Positions 32,340 to 44,687 of a DNA stretch of 64,000 nucleotides are shown piece by piece. A model generated the notes under the pieces. That model was not told the origin of the DNA. It made no database searches and was given only the letters and a program-made list of their open reading frames with translations. The position numbers were made by a program, and so were the translations under genes. This stretch comes from Elymus sibiricus (taxonomy: Eukaryota; Streptophyta; Magnoliopsida; Poales; Poaceae): contig CM077668.1 in assembly GCA_039707655.1 (NCBI GenBank), positions 397,509,630 to 397,573,629 on the forward strand, in the 5' to 3' direction. Position 1 is the stretch's first letter, and every line of letters starts with the position of its first letter.

Positions 32340-35300
32340 AAACGGCCACATCCGGGCACAACCCACCGCAAGATTCTCTCCGCTCTGTGTCTGACCGACG
32401 TGGCCGTTTCCCCCCTTCGTGCGACGACGGCAGCGATGTCCGTGAGGGGGTCACAGTACAGAGCCGCATGCCGGGTGCTTGCACCCGCCACCGCACTTCC
32501 AGACGTGTATGAGGGCCCAACGCCGTCCGTGAGGGGGGCCACACCCCGGAGACGCGTCTTGACTCTTCAGACATGCCACCGCATGTTAAGACACATGTGA
32601 TGACCCGTCGCGATGCTCTGGTGGCATTGCTACCCCCCAAGGCCCCCGGCAGGCCTAACCCTGGCCCCGTTGACCCGGAGATCTACCCCTTTGAATTTTG
32701 CCGGACGGCCTTTGACCGATGGACTTCTTCACCTGGTTCCCACAGGCCAGCCCATGGGAACACTTCAGAACAAGGTCTGGGTCAAACCAACCACAAGATT
32801 CCCTCCGTGTCGGCCCGACGCGGCTGTTTCCCCTCTCCAAGTGCCGGCGGCTGCGCAGTCCGTGAAGGGGGTCACACTCCGGAGCCGCATGCAGGGTGTT
32901 TGCACCTGCCACCACACTTCCAGACATGTATGAGGGCCCAGCGCAAGATTTGATGGCATAGCTACCCCCCGAAGGCCCCCGGCCACACTAGTAGACATGC
33001 GAAGAACAATCCACACAGAGGGCATTTTTCAGATACTTCTTGATCTCAAAAAATCTTGAAAAAATACCACACATCCTGTATCACATGTGCCAGCACCGTG
33101 TAAAAAATTCATGATTTTATCACCCTCCGGGTGTTCAGGAATATTCAAGCAGCACGGAAACCTGCAGGACGTCACTTCGGTGTCATCGCCGTCCGTGAGG
33201 GGGCCCACACTATGGAGACGCGTATTGACTCTTCAGACATGCCACCACACCTTAAGACATGTATGTGGCCCCGACGCGATGATCTGGTGGCATTGCTACC
33301 CCCCAAGGCCCCCGGCCTGCCTAACCCTGGCCTCGTTGACCCGGAGATCTACCCCTTTGACTTTCGCCGGACGGCCTTTGACCGATGGACTTTTTCACCT
33401 GGTTCCCACAGGCCAGCCCATGGGAACACTTCAGAACAAGGTCTGGGTCAAATCAACCACAAGATTCCCTCCGTGTCGGCCCGACGCGGCTGTTTCCCCT
33501 CTCCAAGTGCCGGCGGCGTCGCAGTCCGTGAAGGGGGTCACACTCCGGAGCCGCGTGCGGGGTGTTTGCACCTGCCACCACACTTCCAGACATGTATGAG
33601 GGCCCAGCGCAAGATTTGGTGGCATAGCTACCCCACGAAGGCCCCCGACCACACCCGTAGACGTGCGAAGAACAATCCGCACAGAGGGAATTTTTCAGAT
33701 ACTTCTTGATCTCAAAAATTTTTGAAAAAATACCACACATCATGTATCACATGTGCCAGCACCGTGTAAAAAATTCATGATTTTATCACCCTCCGGGTGT
33801 TCAGGAATATTCAAGCAGCACCGAAACCTGCAGGACGTCACTTCGGTGCCATCGCCGTCCGTGAGGGGGCCCACACTACGGAGAAGCGTATTGACTCTTC
33901 AGACATGCCACCACACCTTAAGACATGTATGTGGCCCCGACGCGATGATCTGGTGGCATTGCTACCCCCCAAGGCCCCCGGCCTGCCTAACACTGGCCCC
34001 GTTGACCCGGAGATCTACCCCTTTGACTTTCGCCGGACGGCCTTTGACCGATGGACTTTTTCACCTGGTTCCCACAGGCCAGCCCATGGGAACACTTCAG
34101 AACAAGGTCTGGGTCAAACCAACCACAAGATTCCCTCCGTGTCGGCCCAACGCGGCTGTTTCCCCTCTCCAAGTGCCGGCGGCAGCGCAGTCCGTGAAGG
34201 GGGTCACACTCCGGAGCCGCGTGCGGGGTGTTTGCACCTGCCACCACACTTCCAGACATGTATGAGGGCCCAGTGCAAGATTTGGTGGCATAGCTACCCC
34301 ACGAAGGCCCCCGACCACACCCGTAGACGTGCGAAGAACAATCCGCACAGAGGGAATTTTTCAGATATTTCTTGATCTCAAAAAATCTTGAAAAAATACC
34401 ACACATCCTGTATCACATGTGCCAGCACCGTGTAAAAAATTCATGATTTTATCACCCTCCGGGTGTTCAGGAATATTCAAGCAGCACCGAAACCTGTAGG
34501 ACGTCACTTCGGTGCCATCGCCGTCCGTGAGGGGGCCCACACTACGGAGACGCGTATTGACTCTTCAGACATGCCACCACACCTTAAGACATGTATGTGG
34601 CCCCGACGCGATGATCTGGTGGAATTGCTACCCCCCAAGGCCCCCGGCCTGCCTAACCCTGGCCCCGTTGACCCGGAGATCTACCCCTTTGACTTTCGCC
34701 GGACGGCCTTTGACCGATGGACTTCTTCACTTGATTCCCATAGGCCAGCCCATGGGAACACTTCAGAACTAGGTCTGGGCCAAACCAACCACAAGATTCC
34801 CTCCGTGTCGGCCCGACGCGGCTGTTTCCCCCCTCCAAGTGCCGACGGCAGCGCAGTCCGTGAAGGGGGTCACACTCCGGAGCCGCGTGCGGGGTGTTTG
34901 CACCTGCCACCGCATTTCCAGACATGTATGAGGGCCCAGCGCAAGATTCTGTGGCATAGCTACCCCACGGAGGCCCCCGACCACACTCGTAGACGTGCGA
35001 AGAACAATCCGTAGCGGTGGATTTTTGCACATACTTGTACATGTCAAAAAATTATGAAAAAATACCACACATCTTATATCACATGTGTCTGCACCGTGTG
35101 AAAAACTCATGATTTTATCACCCTCCGGGTGTTCAGAAATATTCATGCAGCACCAAAACCGCAGGACGTCACTCCAGTGTCATCGTCGTCCGTGAGGGGG
35201 GCCACACTACGGAGACGCGTATTGACTCTTCAGACATGCCACCGCATGTTAAGACATGCATGTGTTAGGACCCGTCGTGATGCTCTGGTGGCATTGCTAC

Positions 35301-35600
35301 CCACCAATCCCCCGGCAGGCCTAACCATGGACCAGTTGACCTGTAGATCTACACCTTTGACTTTTGCCAGACGTGCTTTGACCAATGGACTCCTCCACCC
35401 GGTTGTGATAGGTCAGCCCATGGGAACACTCCGGAATAAGGACTGGGCCCAACCCACCACAGGATCACCTCCATGTCGGCCCGACGCGGCCGTTTCCCCC
35501 CTCCAAGTGCCGGCGGCAGCGCCGTTCGTGAAGGGGGTCACACTCCGGAGCCGCATGCCGTGTGTTTCTACCTGCCACCGCACTCGTAGAAACAATCTGA
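32340..35600. repeat. 666-bp tandem repeats inside CACTA element 2
   Basis: The anchor gggtgttcaggaatattc recurs at about 33129, 33795, 34461 and 35127, a period of 666 bp. The units are inverted copies of the 667-bp units in element 1. There are at least four full periods here against about three in element 1. Confidence 0.85.
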
Positions 35601-36039
35601 TGGATGTACATATAAAATTTGTCTCGTTTGGCCAAGGAATGAAAAATATAGAAAATAGTCAAAACAAAAGGGTGTTTTCTGTAAATCTGAAGCAAACATG
35701 ATTTAAGTTTGTTCAAATTTGAAAACATAGTATAGAAACAGAATCTTTACAAGATTTTGATAACAAACCATATTAAATATGTCAAATCGATGCAAGTATC
35801 AATTACTTATGATTTTAACAAAGTATAAGGACCTATATGCAAAAGTACATGAGGTCACAGTTATAACATACTCAAAAAGAAAAAGAAACTGGATATTCAT
35901 AATCTATGGAAAATTCTACCCCAAATCAATATATAATTTGTGTATGTTTAAATTTAGATAAGTCAGATTTCAACCTAAAAATGAAAATAAAGTAGATAAG
36001 TCAGATTCATTAGTATTGCCACGTGGCAGTTCCTGGTGT

Positions 36040-36457
36040 TTCCTGGCCGAAGGCTATGCCTACGGCAAAGCCGTCGGCATAGGTGCAAAGATATGCCGAC
36101 GGCTGTGCTGTCGGCATAGCTCTCCTATGTGGCAGCTCGGACTATGCCGACGGCCTCCGTCAGTGCCGTCGGCATACCTCCGACGGCGTCAGCTGGCCGT
36201 CGCAGGTGGGGTCGCCTGGGCCGCTTATATGCCGACGGCTGGGCTATACCGACGGGCGCCGTCGGCACAGTCTGGTATATGCCGACGGCCTTTGTATGCC
36301 TACGGTTGCCGTCGGCATATGTCTGGCTGTGCCGACGGCTTTTCTATGTCGACGGCTTTCCACAGGCCGTCGGCATACGTCTTCTTATGCCGACGGCCCC
36401 GACAAAATGCCGTCGGCATAGAAAGTGCCGTCGGCATAGTGGGTTATTCCGGTAGTG
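36040..36457. repeat. subterminal repeat array of CACTA element 2 (right)
   Basis: About 420 bp of TATGCCGACGGC-type motifs ending in the terminal inverted repeat. It corresponds to the left array of element 1 in reverse orientation. Confidence 0.85.
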
Positions 36458-37795
36458 AGTGGTGCACTGGTGCACCGCGGTGTGGTTGATCCGGAGGTTG
36501 CGGAGTGTGGGGCAGCAGCGGAGCAGGTCCGTGATCGCCACTGCCGCCGCCTTACCGTGCAGCTCAAGGCGCTCGAGGATGGAGAATGCGGGTAGGAGCT
36601 CGGCCCTCCTTGCCTCGCTGAGCACAGCCATGTCCTCAGCGGGGTTTATGTTTAGCTTCAGCTCCTTGGCGCCGGTGAAGTTGTGAAGGAACCGCCAAAA
36701 GGTCTCGAGGTTGGCCTCGCCGCGGCCGCGCAGAATTTTGTTCACGCGCGGGACAGAATGCAGGTCGGCATGTGCCAAGTCCGGCGGCCGCGTGCTCAGT
36801 GAGAACGGCCGGACAATCCCCTTATATCTGAAGCGACGTAGCTTCGGCGCGTCGATCTCCACGGGGACAACGCCGGCCTTGTCCGCTATGTAGTGTCGTC
36901 GCGCTGTGTAGTGTTGTCGCCAGCCATCCTTGTCCTTCCAGTTGCAGCTCACCAGAGCGAGCACGGTGACCGCAGGGAGACGGAGCAGGGCTTCTGCGGG
37001 CGGCAGAATTGGCGTGCTATAGGATTCCCACCAAGAGTCCGGCTCCCTATCTGTTGCTGTTGGTGGTGAGATGATGACGGACTCAAAGTGGACGGTAACG
37101 AGTGCAGGCGAGGCGTAGATGAGGCTCTGGAGGGCGTTGAGCCGCACGGTGCCATGATGCAGCCGCAGCGACGAAAGGCGCGGGAACATGACCCCGGTGG
37201 CCGCCGGAACGAGGTCGCGGCAGTTGGTGAGGTCCAGCACGCGGAGGTTCTCCGACTGCACGGAGCCTAGGTTGAACACGTAGAGGCCGAGGGAGCCGAG
37301 ACTGGTCTGGTCGTCCGAGTAGGCGTCGTATGCGTCGAGCAGGAGCTCCTCTACGCGGCGAGCCGCCTGGTGGGAGAGCAGCTTGGCGAGCGTGCCCTGG
37401 TGCCGCGACGACGACGGCAACTTCACATGCCTGTCACCGTTCAGGAACAAGTCGATCGAGTTGTGGCCGGTGACACGAAGGGTGAGCCTCGTGACGGGGA
37501 CGTCGGCGGCGTCCAGAGCCGCCTCCGCCGCGGACACGAAGGCGTCGCGCCGGGAGTAGAAGAGGGCGTTGTCCGATTCTCCACTCTTATCATTGTAGTT
37601 GTACATGTAGTAGCCCCCCAGTCCTCGACGTCCGTCTCTAGGTTTACGGCGCCTGAGGACCGCCAGAGCGGCGAGCGCCATCGCCGCGAGAGCGCGCGCG
37701 GTCGTGGCGGCGGCCTGCTTGCCTGGGACGAAGCGGAGGACGCGCAGGAGGAGCTCGTCGGGGAGGTCGGACAGGCGGTCAACGCCGCCGGCCAT

Positions 37796-39120
37796 CGTCT
37801 ACGTCGGCGGCAAGAGCGGCGACGCGATCGCGATCCCGATCACGATGCGTGTTGTGTCTCTTTTTTTAGGAACGGACTCGTTTTCTTTTGGGGGAATCAA
37901 GAACGGATTCGTACATGCGTCGGTTTGGTGGCGAGGGGATACAGGTTTTTTTTTTTTTTGAGACAAGGGGATACACGTTTTTTTTTAAACGTTCGCGTCA
38001 TCCTCCCGCGTGCATTTTTGGTCCTGGCCCATGTAGCGATCGCCGCTGCCGCTTCCTTGCTCTGAGAAAAAAATTCTCTATTTTTTGTCTACGCTTTGAG
38101 AAAAAAATCTAGGAATTATAAAAAATGTTTGGGAATATAAAAAGTTTTCAGGAATTTTACAAGTGCTCTGAATAACAAAAAATAGAGAATTTTTTAAAAA
38201 TGTTTGAATTACAACAAAAAAATTGCAACTACAAAAAAAAAATATGGATTTCAAAAAATAACGAGTTCATTTTTTTAATGAATTCAAAAAATGTTCCTCA
38301 ATTTAAAAATATGTCACGAATTTCAAAAAAGTTTGTGAATACGAAAAAATCACGGATCTCAGAAAAATGAACACGGAGATTAGCATAACTCCTTTCTCGC
38401 ATGCGTACCCTTGGGTTGGGTCCTCCGAGTGGTCACCACCAGGCACCAGCATGCTCTTCAGTCGAAAACTTGTCCTTTTCCGACCGAGCCTTCTTCAGAG
38501 CCGTGCATTGCCGGAGCATGTGTTTTGCGGGTTCAAACTTCTCCTTGCTATGGATGCAACAAGATTTATCCAGGATGTTATCACTTGCTTGTTTTTTTTT
38601 CCTGCGGGGCCCTTTTTTGTCTGCCCCGCACCTTTCCTTCCTTGGCCAACTGTTGTGACCAACCCCGCACCACCAACACCATCACCAGCATCCGACCGAC
38701 GATGCTTATTCTTGCCGTTCTTGCGATTCTGATTGTTCTGCCACTTCTGAGAAGTCGACTGGTTTCGCGGATCTCAGAAAAATAACCACAAATTCAAGAA
38801 ACTTATCGCGAATCTTAGAAAATGTCATGAATTTACAAAGATGTTCATGAATTTCCAAATAAATATGAAAGGAAAGGAAAGGAAAAGAAAAAGGGAAAAC
38901 CTAAGAAAACCAAGATAGAAAAACACATGGAAAAAAGAAAAACTTGTTCAGAGAAGGTTCTAGAACCTTTCCAAAACCGATGGAAGAAAAGCTCACTAAA
39001 ACCCAAATATGGATTGGCCCATATACCGCGCGAGCGTACCTGGGGGGTTCGCGTCCTATGCGGGAAATAGGATCCACAAGAGGCGAGTGGATGACGTCCA
39101 CACCTATAAAGGCTAAGATG
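37796..39120. other. upstream region of F-box copy B and AT-rich filler
   Basis: The first 150-200 bp match the copy A upstream region. Then follow 'aaaaatgtttgaattac'-type AT-rich sequences to about 38370 and unidentified DNA. The open stretch at 38367-38732 shows no recognised domain and is not called. Confidence 0.45.
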
Positions 39121-39270
39121 TGTATTAACTGGACCTTAATTGTGTTAAGGCTCATTGCTCATGGGCTTCAACATAGGGAAGCTCATAACTTGGCTCGGAA
39201 TGTCCTGTATTTACCTGTCGGTCAGCATGTCTGGCTGACAAATTTGATCGCAAGTCTTTATATATTCCTC
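39121..39270 (+). mobile_element. LINE RNase H tail remnant
   Basis: A short plus-strand stretch reads REAHNLARNVLYLPVGQHVWL, which resembles the end of the RVT_3 RNase H domain of plant LINEs (AHxLAR then GxHVWL). Only this C-terminal piece is present, so the call is tentative. Confidence 0.45.
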
Positions 39271-41669
39271 AAACGATAAATGCATTTGGCGAACGTTTCA
39301 CATGTAGGGATAATGTGGAATGCATCGATGGGCTGAGAAACCGGGACGAGATGGGACTATGGTGAAATGATTTTCTGGAAACATGAAGGGTATGATTTGG
39401 TGGACGAAATTACTGTTTTGAGCTTTTACCTTTAGCACGATTTAATCTCATTTCTAAACATTTTTCGGATTTGACCTTTTTTGGCCACGCCAACATCCAT
39501 GGCGTTTTGGTCACACATGAGACGCCATAATAAATTACGTTTCCCCTGGCCCACGCACCGGGCAACCTGGCACGTCTGAAAACGCGGCCGTCGTTGGCGT
39601 TTCGGCACGGAACAAAGACGTCAAGTTGCTTGGCGTTTCGTCCCAGACGCCATTGTTCCAGGCGTCTCCTTCTAATCAGAAGCATGTACAAGAAAAGTTG
39701 GAGCATGTGATGCCAAGGTCTCTCCAATTTCATTCAGGTACATGTCTATATACATGCAAAAAGAATAGAAAAGTTGGAGCATGTGTGTGTGTATACGTGC
39801 CAGGTCATGTACATGCATGCATCTCAAATCCATACAATAGCATGCATCACAAAATATACGTACTACATAGACATAGATAACCTAAAACTAGCATATACTA
39901 CTCGTTGTCGGAGATTTTGACGTGCCGGCAATGCTCTAGCCAGACTTGGGCCCTCGGACGGCGTGCCAGAGCGGTGCCTCACCACCCTCATCGACAATCG
40001 GAGGAAGGAGACGCCCATCGGACCGATGGGTTTCTGCGTGTTTTCGTGTGGGTCCCGGCGGTCAGTCCGACGTGGCGGACGAGCCCGGGCGTGCCCGGGC
40101 CTCCCCATATCTGCCCCAGATATGGACTGGATATGAGGGGTGCCGGTTAGTCCGGACGTATAGGGACGATGTGAGGAGCTCGTCTAAGTTGGGATTTTGT
40201 GAGCGGTCAGTGACCGGGCCGTCCATCCAGACATATAGGGGCGTTTGGGGAGCCAGACTGTAGATGCTCTAATCCCACTTGTTGTGATTCGGAATCAGCC
40301 GGATGCCGCCACGCATGAACAAGCTACCTTTTGATCCGTCGACGAGTGTCTGCGGTACCATGTGTGCGCGCGACAGAAAGCTTAGCTCGCACGAGGAAGA
40401 AGAAGAAGAGAGTACATGCGTGTGCTGTGTGCACCACGGCCATGCCTAGCTAGTAGCCATGACCACCAGATGCACCGCCTCGGCGGCGTTGCCGATAGCA
40501 GTGGGGGAGAGGAGGTGCAACCCTCGCACAGCCTCACAATGCACCGAACCATGCCGGGTGCATCGCGCATGATCCGTTTAATCTGGCAAACCTGGTCGAT
40601 CGCCACTGAGCTGCACCAACCAATTTGCCGCCGCCTCCGAATTTTGTAAGCACATAAAACCTTTGAGCATATTTGATGTCAAAATACTTCAGAATTTTTT
40701 TTGAACTGTTTCGTATTTACTCTTCATCTCGGCGTAGTACACCCGGGTTTAGGCACAACTTTTTCATTTAATGATGAAAATGGTATTTAATCGGTCTTGT
40801 TGTTTGAGAGATGAAACATTTTGAATTTAGAAATATGAAATAAATCCTACTAACATTATCTATTTTGTCATGCATGGGTGACTGGTACGGCGGTCTGCAC
40901 TATCTCTAAATTTGTATCGTTCATCGGTTATCACAGTCCTTCAAATTGTTATAAGATAATAAAGAGTTCTTAAAGAAAATCAAAAAAGAAGTTTGGAGTA
41001 CCATGACCAAGTTACTATCCATGAGGAGATTTATTGGTCATCGTTTTTTGCTCAAAGTTTTATAGGCGACTTGAAAAGTGTTGAAACAAATAAAAAGAAG
41101 AGAATGTCATCAGCACCCCTAGCTGGATTGTTCCTCCTTGGGGTAAATGAAGGTTAAAGTTCTTTTTTTATGGTTCGTCTTTTCAATTGATCCCTAGGAC
41201 TCGACTCATTAATAAATAGAAGGGATTTGCTGGGTTAATATGCAAAATATCGAACAAACTGATATATAGATAACTGAAAATGAAATTGACTGTCTTATTT
41301 TTATAGTTTTTCTGCTCTATTGCTATCACGGGTCTTATGCAAAATTCTTTTGAGCATAATACAGTAGGGAACGTCCCTACTGTGTCTCAATTTTCTATTA
41401 ATGATGGATATGTACAAAGGATGTTACATGGGGTGAAACAAGACCAAAATGTTACGTAAGTATTTACAATGCATCTAGCCAATCTGCATGCCATCCTTGA
41501 GATCGACTAGGCTTGCCTCTTGTCGTCACTGTTTGAAAGCTTTCTTTAAAATCAAATATACATTTGTTCATGCAAATCAACAGAACTAATTAGGTTATTG
41601 AAAGACTGGTTATCTACCATAAAACCAACAATCAATAATTAGGTCACTGAAAAGACCTGGCCGACTCTC
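39271..41669. other. intergenic DNA, no gene recognised
   Basis: Positions 39490-39670 hold a cluster of GGCGTTT/AGACGCC phrases in both orientations. Positions 39900-40270 end with tgtagatgctctaa and look like part of a Triticeae DNA transposon, but paired ends were not found. From 40680 to 41669 the DNA is AT-rich with no coding potential. Confidence 0.4.
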
Positions 41670-42052
41670 TTTTTTTGCTGGGGGCATGGGTTTCCATTAA
41701 CTTAACATGGATCAACACGATCCAGCTCACAAAGGTTTACAACCCCATCAGGGCCAGACCCTAACCATATTGCGGTCTTAACATCAACCCGACGCATCCT
41801 AGCAAGTTCATGACTTACAGTATTTTTTCGTACGACTAACCGCGTTAACTATCACCCTCCTCTCTCCTGTGATCAAGGTCTTTATCTCCTGAACAAGACA
41901 AGGGTCGCGTGATCTGTCTGTGTACATCAGATTAATAATCCTCGTCGCCTCTCAACAGTCCGTTTCTAAGACAAACAGTAGCGAGCTCCGTTCCAGAGCA
42001 AGCGCGACATCCTCTCTACATGCTGCCAACTCGGCCACTGATTAGTTCCTTT

Positions 42053-43789
42053 TGTTGGGGAACGGAGCATGAATTCCAAAAAAATTCCTACGCTCACGCA
42101 AGATCTATCCATGGAGATGCATCGCTACGAGAGGGGAGAGTGTGTCTACGTACCCTCGTAGACCGTTAGCGGAAGCGTCTCACAACGCGGTTGATGTAGT
42201 CGAACAATCCTTCGAGCTCCACCGATCGAGTACCGAACGTACGGCACCTCCGAGTTCTACACACGTGCAGCTCGGTGACGTTCCTTGCCTTCTTGATCCA
42301 GCAAGACGTCGAGGAAGTAGATGAGTTCCGTCAGCACAACGGCGTGGCGACGGTGACGGTGAAGTGATTCCGGCAGGGCTTCGCCTAAGCTCTCCGAAAA
42401 TATGACCGAGGTGAAAACGGAGATCGGGGCACCGCACACGGCTATGGGACAATTGTGTACTTTGGGGTGCCCCCTTGCCCCCGTATATAAAGGATGAGAG
42501 GGAGGAGGCCGGCCCCCTAGGGGTGCGCCAAGTGTGGGGAGTCCTACTAGGACTCCTTAGTCCTAGTAGGATTCCACCTCCCATACGGAGTAGGAAAGGG
42601 GGAAGGGAGAGGGAAAGGAAAGAGGGGGCTGCGCCCCCTCCCCTAGTCCAATTCGGTTTGGGCAAGGGGGGCGGGTGCCTCCTCACGTGGCCTGCCTCTC
42701 TTTTTCCCGTATGGCCCAATAAGGCCCATTACTTCTCCCGGTGAATTCCCGTAACTCCCCGGTACTCCGAAAAATACCCGAATCACTCGGAACCTTTCCG
42801 ACGTCCGAATATAGCCTTCCAATATATGAATCTTTACCTCTCGACCATTTCGAGACTCCTCGTCATGTCCGTGATCTCATCCGGGACTCCGAACAAACTT
42901 CGGCCACCAATCACATAACTCATATAATACTAAATCGTCATCGAACCTTAAGTGTGCGGACCCTACGGGTTCGGGAATGATGTAGACATGACCGAGACAA
43001 CTCTCCGGTCAATAACCAACAGCGGGACCTGGATGCTCATATTGGTTCCTACACATTCCACGAAGATCTTTATCGGTGAACCTCATATGTCAACATACGT
43101 TGTTCCCTTTGTCCGGCGGTATGTTACTTGCCCGAGATTCGATCGTCGGTATCCAATACCTAGTTCAATCTCGTTACCGGCAAGTCTCTTTACTCGTTCC
43201 GTAATACATCATCTTGCAACTAACTCTTTAGTCACGGTGCTTGCAAGGCTTCTGTGATGCTGTATTACCGAGAGGGCCCAGAGATACCTCTCCGATAGTC
43301 GGAGTGACAAATCCCAATCTCGATCCATGCCAACTCAACAAACACTTTCGGAGATACCTGTAGTGCACCTTTATAATCACCCAGTAACGTTGTGATGTTT
43401 GATACACCCAAAGTATTCCTACGGTATCCGGGAGTTGCATGATCTCATGGTCAGAGGAACGTGTATTTGACATAGTGAAAGCAATAGCAATAAACTGAAC
43501 GATCGTTTGCTATGCTAACGGTTGGGTCATGTCCATCACATCATTCTCCTAATTATGTGATCCCGTTATCAAATGACAACTCATGTCCATGGTCAGGAAA
43601 CCTTGACCATCTTTTGATCAACGAGCTAGTCTAGTAGAGGCATACTAGGGACATAGTATTTGTCTATTATCCACACATGTATTTAGTTTCCGGTCAATAC
43701 AATTCTAGCATGAATAATAAACTATTATTATGAACGGGGAAATATGATAATAACTAATTTATTATTGCCTCTAGGGCATATTTCCAACA
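42053..43789 (-). repeat. 3' LTR of the Angela-type element
   Basis: This is a 1,737-bp LTR in reverse orientation. It contains a TATA-like TTTATATAC on the minus strand (42481-42492) and a perfect 12-bp stem palindrome with 4-nt loop at 42543-42570. ORFs inside it are duplicated exactly in the other LTR and are not genes. Confidence 0.95.
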
Positions 43790-44687
43790 GTCTCCCACTT
43801 GCACTAGAGTCAATAATCTAGATTACATCTCCATGTAATTAACACTTAATCAGTTCTAAAGTTGATCATGTTTTGCTTGTGAGAGAGGTTTTAGTCAACG
43901 GGTCTGCAATATTCAGATCCGTGTGTTCTTGGCAAATCTCTATGTTATATGTAGATGCTGCTACCACACTCTGTTTGGAGCTACTCCAAAAGATTTCCCC
44001 ACTATACTTATCCGGTCTGAGACTCATAGTCTTTCGGATCAGTGTTTAAAGCTTGCATCGACGTAACCCCTTACGACAAACTCTTTATCATCTCTATTCC
44101 TGAGAAATTCTTCCTTAGTCATCTTAAGGATAATCTGACGGCTGTCCAGTGATCTACTCCTGGATCACTTTGGTACCTCTTTTGCCAGACACATGGCAAG
44201 GCACACAGCTTGGCATACTTTATAGAACCTACGGTCGAGGCATAGGGGATAACCTTCATCCATTCTATTTATTTTGCCGTGGTCGAGATTTGAGTCTTAC
44301 TCAACTTCACACCTTGCACCACAGTCAAGAACTCCCTTTTGACTGATCCATTTTGAACTTTCTTCAAACTTGTCAAGGTATGTGCTTCGTGAAAGTCCTA
44401 TGAGGCGTCTCAATCTATCTCTATAGATTTTGATGCCTAACATGTAAAACAACCTTTACCTAGATCTTCAAGTCTTACTCCACTTCACACCAGCCAAGAA
44501 CTTATTTCTTTTGACTTGATCCATTTTGAACTTCTTCAAAATCTCATCAAGGTGTGTGAAAATCTTTTATCAGGTGTCTTGATCTATCTCTATAGATCTC
44601 GATGCCCAAACCGTGGATAACTCAAAAACAGGTTTTTATTGAAAAACTCCTTTCAATTAATTCTTTATGTTTTCCAGAAATTCTACA
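43790..44687 (-). pseudogene. decayed RT end and RNase H region of the Angela-type element
   Basis: The minus strand shows remnants such as KKFKMDQ, VKLSKTQ, DPGVDHWTAV and DPKDYESQTG in changing frames with many stops, which is the typical end of Copia pol. An imperfect duplication of about 140 bp with period about 177 (near 44291-44430 and 44468-44600) repeats the KKFKMDQ region. Confidence 0.7.

Noticed and set aside
38367..38785. Plus-strand open frames of about 120 codons
   Set aside because: They show no recognised domain, overlap one another in different frames and lie in AT-rich intergenic DNA.
42180..42719. 179-codon minus-strand frame, repeated identically at 49065-49604
   Set aside because: It lies inside both LTRs of the Angela-type element and has no known domain, so its apparent conservation is just LTR identity.
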